From the NCBI RefSeq assembly GCF_000003605.2, contig NW_003129673.1, positions 1-10,272 of the forward strand: 10,272 nucleotides of DNA. Direction: 5' to 3'. Within the stretch, counting starts at the first letter, position 1, and every line of letters starts with the position of its first letter. Origin of the DNA: Saccoglossus kowalevskii (Eukaryota > Hemichordata > Enteropneusta > Harrimaniidae). Made by a program: the position numbers and the translations under genes. Below the pieces are notes generated by a model. The model saw only the letters and a list, made by a program, of their open reading frames with translations, did not search any database and was not told the origin of the DNA. Below, in pieces: positions 1 to 6,700 of the stretch.

Positions 1-197
1 ATGACAAATATGTTTTACTACCAAAGCAATCAGAACTTGGTGTTGAAAAAATTTAAAATATCACTTTTTACCAAAAATTACAAAAATATTTATCAAAATT
101 AAATAATTGAAGATATCATGAAATGAACAAATCTCAGAGAGGTCTACCTGACCTCTAGTACTTATATTATAATATCAAAACAATCAAACTTGCGGTT

Positions 198-203
198 TTT
201 AAT
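198..203 (-). promoter_or_regulatory. Weak candidate polyadenylation signal (ATTAAA)
   Basis: ATTAAA on the minus strand about 260 bases past the stop codon is the only common poly(A) hexamer variant seen between the stop and the left edge. It lies inside the dispersed repeat and may be chance. The true 3' end could lie outside the window. Confidence 0.2.
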
Positions 204-429
204 AAGGAGTTGAAATGTCAATTTTTGCCAAAAAAGACAAAAATATTCATTAAAATTAGAGAATTGAAGGAAACATCATGAAATGAACAAATCTAAGAGA
301 GGTCTACCCAATGTACATATACACCAAGTATCAACGCATTCAGGTTTGTAGTTTTCAAAAAGAAGTCAAAAAAGTAAAAAGTTGACACGGACAATGGATG
401 GCGGTGGACAATCAATCACTCATATGATA

Positions 430-451
430 AGCTTCGCTCGACATCGGAGCT
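430..451. other. Terminal hairpin of the dispersed repeat
   Basis: AGCTTCG at 430-436 pairs with CGGAGCT at 445-451 (one G-T wobble) across an 8-base loop. It marks the end of the dispersed repeat, ten bases from the stop codon of the gene on the other strand. Confidence 0.45.
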
Positions 452-460
452 AACAAAAAA

Positions 461-751
461 CTATTCTGGTTGAACCAGTTCAGCAGGAAAGTACTTTGTT
501 GGCCGAGGTCGGCTGCATGGGCGTTGAGCGTATTTTCGTCGATTCATCAAGACCCTAAATTTTGGGTCCGCTTTTAAGCGCTCGTCAATTGTATTTATTA
601 TTTCATTGAGTTTGTCCGTTCGCCAACTTGGCTTCTGACATAGCACTGCTCCGTCAATCTCGCCCTCTTCTTCTGACATAAGCTCTGCCTTGACGTGCTT
701 CCATATAGGCCTCTCACTCTCTAAAACTTTTAGTTGCCGTCTTTTCATTAA
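461..751 (-). CDS. Exon E, terminal exon (291 nt with stop): C14orf93-like acidic/Trp-Arg module
   Basis: The acceptor is TATTTTATATCTACAG at 752-767; the exon opens TTA ATG AAA AGA in phase 0, matching exon D. It encodes 96 residues and a TAG stop. In order these are the basic MKRRQLKVLE, a conserved-looking W in RPIWKHVKAELM, the acidic SEEEGEIDG, then PSWRTDKLNEIINTIDERL and an Arg/Pro-rich tail (RPCSRPRPTKYFPAEL). The order basic, W, acidic DG, P-W-R, helix, RPxP tail is what I remember of C14orf93-like proteins in many animals. The ATG at 748-746 could be read as a start but is more likely internal. Confidence 0.82.
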   Translation of the reverse strand, partial: LMKRRQLKVLESERPIWKHVKAELMSEEEGEIDGAVLCQKPSWRTDKLNEIINTIDERLKADPKFRVLMNRRKYAQRPCSRPRPTKYFPAELVQPE

Positions 752-3700
752 CTGTAGATATAAAATACATCATTTTTGAAATATGAATATTACTGTAGTT
801 TACAATTTGCAGCATGATTTGCAAAATTGCTGACTACTATCAGTCATTTAATATAGCTGTAAGCTATACAATAGCAGTAAACAATGTGCAATATAAAGCA
901 TTTTTTTTCTAAATAAGGATTACTGTCAAACATGGTCAGATACTGATATATCTATTGTTTACTGTAGATTTGATAGTACTACAACACTTTTGTGTGGCGA
1001 TAATTTGCTAATATTTGATAATATGCTCGGCTCAAATCACCGAGCATTCTGATGGTTAACAAATGCCAGGTCAAATGTCAGCCTCACGTGCAAAAAGCAA
1101 ACATTATTTTGCATGAAATGTTTTCTTGCAACCAAAAACATTTGCTAACAATGAAAATAAGTTTGATTTTACTTGCATTTCATAATAAACTGACATTTAT
1201 GCTATTATAATCGCAACAGAATAATAATATTTTTACAACAAGTAGGGTATAGCATGTGGTCATTTGCTACCAAACCAATGCGTTCATGTTTATTATTATT
1301 TGAAACTTTCATTCAAACTAATGCTTACCATTACATTAAAATCATTATTTCTTGTTTTTACTGATGATTTCAATTGTAATATTGTATGTAGGCTTACCAA
1401 ATGCACCAAACAATTCAATGGGCTAGCCTGAAAATATTACCTTTAAAAACATCATCGAAGATGGGATATTAGACAAACACATTTAGTCAGAGATTTTGCC
1501 AAGCTGGTTGGTGGTGACCGGCTTCAACTTGCACTCAGAATTAGCTACCACCACTGAAATGTTCATGACCAGGACAATTATCATTTTAATTACTCACTGA
1601 CTGGCATGCATCCTTTAAGTCGTGGATTAGAATTTGTAAAACAATGAACCAAGTTGTGTCTTATAAACAGAAAAAGTCAATTTTGTAAAATTATACCCAA
1701 TTGTTTGTAAGTAAACACTTTCTGACAATACACAAGTCCTTCAATTTGAAAGCTAAAATTCTGTCAAAATCACTTCCCGGTATATTATGGTCAATGCAAA
1801 GGTTATGGTCTGTTCAATGCATAAGTAGGTAAAATACATTTGAACTGTTAATCATTGCGATTGATGTCAAAACTTTTTTCAACACTACTTTTACCTTTTA
1901 AAAATTTAGTATTCACACTTATAGTAGCTGATAATTACCTTATGCTGTCTGCTTCGAATCCTTCTTCTCGATTTTTGTTGGTCGCCAAAATCAGGATTTT
2001 GACTTTCACGGAATTTTACCCTTTCACTATTGTATCTTTGTGTCACAGAAACTGCAATATAAGTGAAAATACAATGTGAATGTACTTATTTCCTTTACTA
2101 AACGTTCACCCATGACTCGCAAACAGGTACAAAAAAAAAAAAAAAATCATTATAAAAAGATTTTGTTAGCACAGATGAGTAAGATCTGCAATATTCAAAG
2201 TTGAATAATGGTTGCCAGTTAATAAATGTATTAATCATAACAATTCAGGAAGCATGCACTTGATATTGATAAAAAATAATTAGCATGGTGGTACCGGGTA
2301 CCAATATGAATACAAATGGAGTTATTTTTTATGATGTTTAGTAGGCTATGTATAAAGAATATATGTATTGTTGCACATTTTGTAGCTTTAAGGCATGCAA
2401 ATATTATGTATGTGTGCAATTAATGACCGGCGAGGATTCATTCAACCCCAAACAAAATACATCCTTGAGTTATATTTAAATAATTTTTGTGAGGGCGAGA
2501 TTACATTTGTTACCTGACCACAGTATGCCAGATCTAAATATGTGAGGGCATAATCATTATATAAGGGCCAACAACAAATCGTGATATTGCCCTAATGACC
2601 ATATGTTTGATTACATTAAACATGCATATACCATGCACAACTACATTTAACATACATCTCCCACACCTGTTCCAAAATAACATTCATATTTTGTAATATG
2701 CAATATAATACTTAATGTATTATATAATAAGTGATACATTACGCAATAGCATGCAGTTTTGTACAACAACTGTGAAATACACAATAAATGTTTTAGTAAT
2801 GTGAAATGGAACAGGTGTAAATTATTTCAAATGCAAGTTATTCTGTCACTCGCCAGATAAAACTGTCAACATGTTGAAGTGACTGTGAAAGTTTTCTCAA
2901 GATTATACCCTATCAACTATCTGTATTCACATGTTGCTCAGCTTAGAATGTTCTTGTGAGCATCAGCATGGTATGCATAAAATGTGTCACTGCGATCTTA
3001 CATGACGCAACGATTCAGTTGTACCTTTGCCAAACATATTCACATCATATAAATCCCAAATATCAGATGGCGTATCTTACAATATCTATTCTGGCACGTC
3101 TAAGTGTAGTTGAATGGCTCAGTTCAAAACCTTGAAAGCAATAACAGCCAGGACAGGAGCAGTGCAGTGAACATGGCATGTTCTTGGTGTAGCTGGATGG
3201 CTCCATTCAAAACCTTGAAAGCAATAACAGCCAGGACAGGACCAGTTCAGTGAATGTGGCAGGTTCTCAGTGTAGCTGGATGGCTCAGTTCAAAACCTTG
3301 AAAGCAATAACAGCCAGGACAGGAGCAGTGCAGTGAACATGGCACGTTCTCGGTGTAGCTGGATGGCTCCATTCAAAACCTTGAAAGCAATAACAGCCAG
3401 GACAGGACCAGTTCAGTGAATGTGGCAGGTTCTCAGTGTAGCTGGATGGCTCAGTTCAAAACCTTGAAAGCAATAACAGCCAGGACAGGAGCAGTGCAGT
3501 GAACATGGCACGTTCTCGGTGTAGCTGGATGGCACCATTCAAAACTTTGAAAGCAATAGCAGCCAGGACAGGACCAGTTCAGTGCAGTGAATGTGGCATG
3601 TTCTTTGTGTAGCTGAATGGCTCTGTTCAAAACCTTGAAAGAGAGGACTGGAGCCAGCACTCCCGTGCAGGGAACCTGGCATTGTATTCAGTGTAGCTGG

Positions 3701-6700
3701 ATGACACGGTTCAGTTCAGTGAATCATAATTTATTATGCCCAGTATAGTTTTAATGACATCAACCATGTGATATACTTTCTAATATCTACTTGCCAAGCA
3801 ATATACCACGAAATATCCATTTTTATTCCATGTCATGCACAACAACAGTGAGAAGTGATGAATATTCAATAGTGGTACCACTGTCTTCATCTAAGATGGA
3901 GGCATTATTAGAAGGTGATTTGCAAACATTAGTTTAATCATCTGTGCTGACATCTAGGAGAATCAAGATGTTCAGATAAGTAAACATCATGGGTGGTACT
4001 AACGATATATATGTAAATTCATGCTTTTCTGATGTGACATCAATAACTTTTTGCAGTATGCTAATAACATTCTCTTGGGCAGGATATTGCCTGAATCATG
4101 ATTTATCAATATTCTCTGAATAACTCATTTGTAGAAAAGGTATTTGACAACACAATGTGCCAACAGGAGTCTCATCTTCACATTGCTATGGTAGTATGCT
4201 GTAAAAGCTGATAGGGAAGACTCATCATATTCTGTAGACACAAATGAGTAGACATTTCCAGTATCTTAAGAGGTTTGTTAATGATAGTTGTGATGCCTTT
4301 GGTAGGGGATGACTAGATCTTACATTTACAGTCATTGTTTTTATTACATTTGTGAAACTATGGGCCATCTTGTTGAAACCACATCAGGACACTTGTGGTC
4401 ACATTCAAAAACATTCTAATTGGAGAAATCAGAATGATTTACTGTCTCTTGTGCAATGTACTGCTTCCAGATCAGTTGAATCTGTGCATGACTATGACAC
4501 ACCTCAGCATCTGCCTTTAATTCCAGTGATAACTCCTCACAAACACCACATCAAAACAGCAATTCTGAATAAATGTCCGTCATGCCATGGAAAAAATATT
4601 CCAGATCATAACCAATTTTCAAGGCATCTGAACAGGTTGAACAATGAATGAGATGTTTTTAGTCTTGTGTACATAGTCATTCGGTGGTGAGGGAACTTTA
4701 GCAGACATAAACGTGCTTTGAAAAGTCAGAAATAAAGTCTATGTGGTCCTCTGAACATTTACATACCAGGTTGAGAGATGGACTGAAACAAAGGATTCAA
4801 GTTGCACATTGATTTGTTGGCCATCAAGGTTCATTATATCTTGGTAATCTGACTGTTGCAAGATCACATTAATAGCACAAAGACTCCCACTATAGTAAGT
4901 ACTAGTATTTAGATTTCAAGGTTTTCTCAGTGTCTTCATTTACTTGGACGTTTTTCTGCCATTTTAATGTTAGTTCATTCTTTGTAGACTATAGGCACTG
5001 TGGTTTTTGCATAACAAAAAGACTTGTCCGCATCATGGTCAGAACGTTAACATTACTAGTTTCAAAGTGCAATGATGACAAGAAAGGTGAACACAGAATT
5101 TTAAATTGACTTGCCCCTATGCTGTGTATATATTTTGAAGTGTCTATGTTGAATGATAGTTTTGAAAATTAAATAGTGACAGTGGTACTATATAAATGTA
5201 TACTACAACTATGTACAAATATAATTCATATAACGAAACCCCCTCCAGTATTATGGGACTGTGACACACAGCATAGGATAGTACCGGTATATGCTAGTCA
5301 ATCCTCATCACATATATACTATATAACAAAACAACAACCACACATGAATCTCTGTTTAACATAGTCAACACTACATCCAATTTGTTTATCAAGATGCAAA
5401 ACAATTAGCTCCAACTTTGTTATCAAAAAACAGATAACAATACTCTCCATAGGCAGAGTATATCATGTACAGTGTATATGTTGTAGGTAAACAAATGCTG
5501 TCACAACAGCCCGCCCCATGATTAAAGAACTGATTGTACTGGTGAGTTGTTTAACATAGAAAATCTTGAATAAATTAGTTTTGTGATATGCTATCTTGTT
5601 CAAGTTAGCAAGTTATTTTTTTCACTCTCTTGGAGATATTTCTCCAAAAACACAGAAACATTTTATAGCGTTTTTACTGAAATTAATTTTTGACTATCAT
5701 GACCATAAAAAATATCACCTTCTTTTATGGAAGAACAAACAATAAGAAACTGCCTTTTATTTGAGATCGTTGTTAAAATGTGTGTGTGAATAGAATACGC
5801 CGTTGTGGCATCAGCGTTTTTGACACTGTGGTAAAAGGGGTGGACTAGATCCTTAACGCAGCTGTCACACCGGCTCATGCACAGCACAATGTGAACACAA
5901 TATGACGGACAAACACCCTCTATCGCCAACTTATTTATGCTTGTCATTACACAAGATGCCGTCAGAGGTTACAGATCGAATTTTGAACTGGTCAGACGAA
6001 GAAACATGATTACTGATATCTGTATGGAGAGAATCTAATATTTTCAAGGAATGATGGTAGAGTATATGCTGTGATTGCAGAAAAGCGGCTGGAAAGGGGT
6101 TGTACAGGAAGTCATTACAATGTCAACGGAAGATCAAAACTTTACGTATAAGTACAGAGAAGTGACTGAGCACAACAACAGAAGCGGTAGAGATTTGAAA
6201 ACTGTGCCATTTTGGGATGAACAACACAAAATATTAGGTGGAAGGCCAGCATTCAATCCTCAAACACCGGTGTTTTTTCTAAGTGAGAACGTGAGCTGAC
6301 AATTCAGCAGACTAATATTTCCACCACAAAAAAACAGTGTCAACACCGGAGTTTTTTTTAGACATGTGTGAATGTAGCTCCTGTGTGTCTGTAACTAAAT
6401 CTCCCAAGCAAATGTATGAAAAAATACTTGATCATATTATTATATATCTCATGTTTGTGAAAATATATACATTAGCAAAGCTGCATGCTTAATAACGACT
6501 GGGAAAGTCATACCTATTAAACTATTGCTCATTTTTTCCCTCTTGCTAATTTAATTGAGACTACATGCAGACTGAACCAGCTTCATTCTAATTTGTTTTA
6601 TGATTATTTTGAATGAGTAGTTCAACCAACTTTGTCCACCAGGAGGTGAAGTTAGCACCAAATGACTTGAATCAATGAAGCTTTTAGCTTGAATTGAAAT

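Larger units (their letters stand above)
27..451 (+). repeat. Dispersed repeat: tandem ~153-bp units with a 3' hairpin tail
   Basis: Two AT-rich units starting near 27 and 181, and a truncated third near 331, share blocks such as ATGAAATGAACAAATCT, AGAGAGGTCTACC and a GCGGTTTTT-like start. A non-repeated tail follows (GTTGACACGGACAATGGATG...), ending in a short hairpin. I recall similar multi-unit repeats, with this tail and hairpin end, from marine invertebrate genomes, but cannot name the family. The repeat lies just past the stop codon of the minus-strand gene. Confidence 0.6.
752..1938 (-). other. Intron between exons D and E (1187 nt)
   Basis: Bounded by GT at 1938-1937 and AG at 753-752. 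It contains an 11-bp inverted repeat (875-885 with 954-964), a possible 30-nt cassette exon (1398-1427) and a truncated mobile-element copy (1489-1712). The rest is AT-rich and I see no coding signal in it. Confidence 0.7.

Noticed and set aside
1855-2079. 74-residue plus-strand ORF
   Set aside because: It is the antisense shadow of exon D, starts at a non-ATG codon and has no family resemblance.
2514-2591. 78-nt minus-strand candidate exon with an ATTAG acceptor and CAG|GTAACA donor
   Set aside because: It is open only in phase 0, but exon C leaves one spare base and exon D needs it, so inclusion would hit a stop; the acceptor also lacks a pyrimidine tract.
3451-3660. 69-residue minus-strand ORF with internal repeats
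   Set aside because: It lies wholly inside the 83-bp minisatellite; the repeated peptide is a by-product of the array.
3104-3729. CRISPR-like regular repeats
   Set aside because: The units are contiguous with no unique spacers, 83 bp long, and in animal DNA.
5663-5947. 94-residue minus-strand ORF
   Set aside because: No recognisable motif, no supporting splice or start context, and composition like surrounding intron; likely chance.
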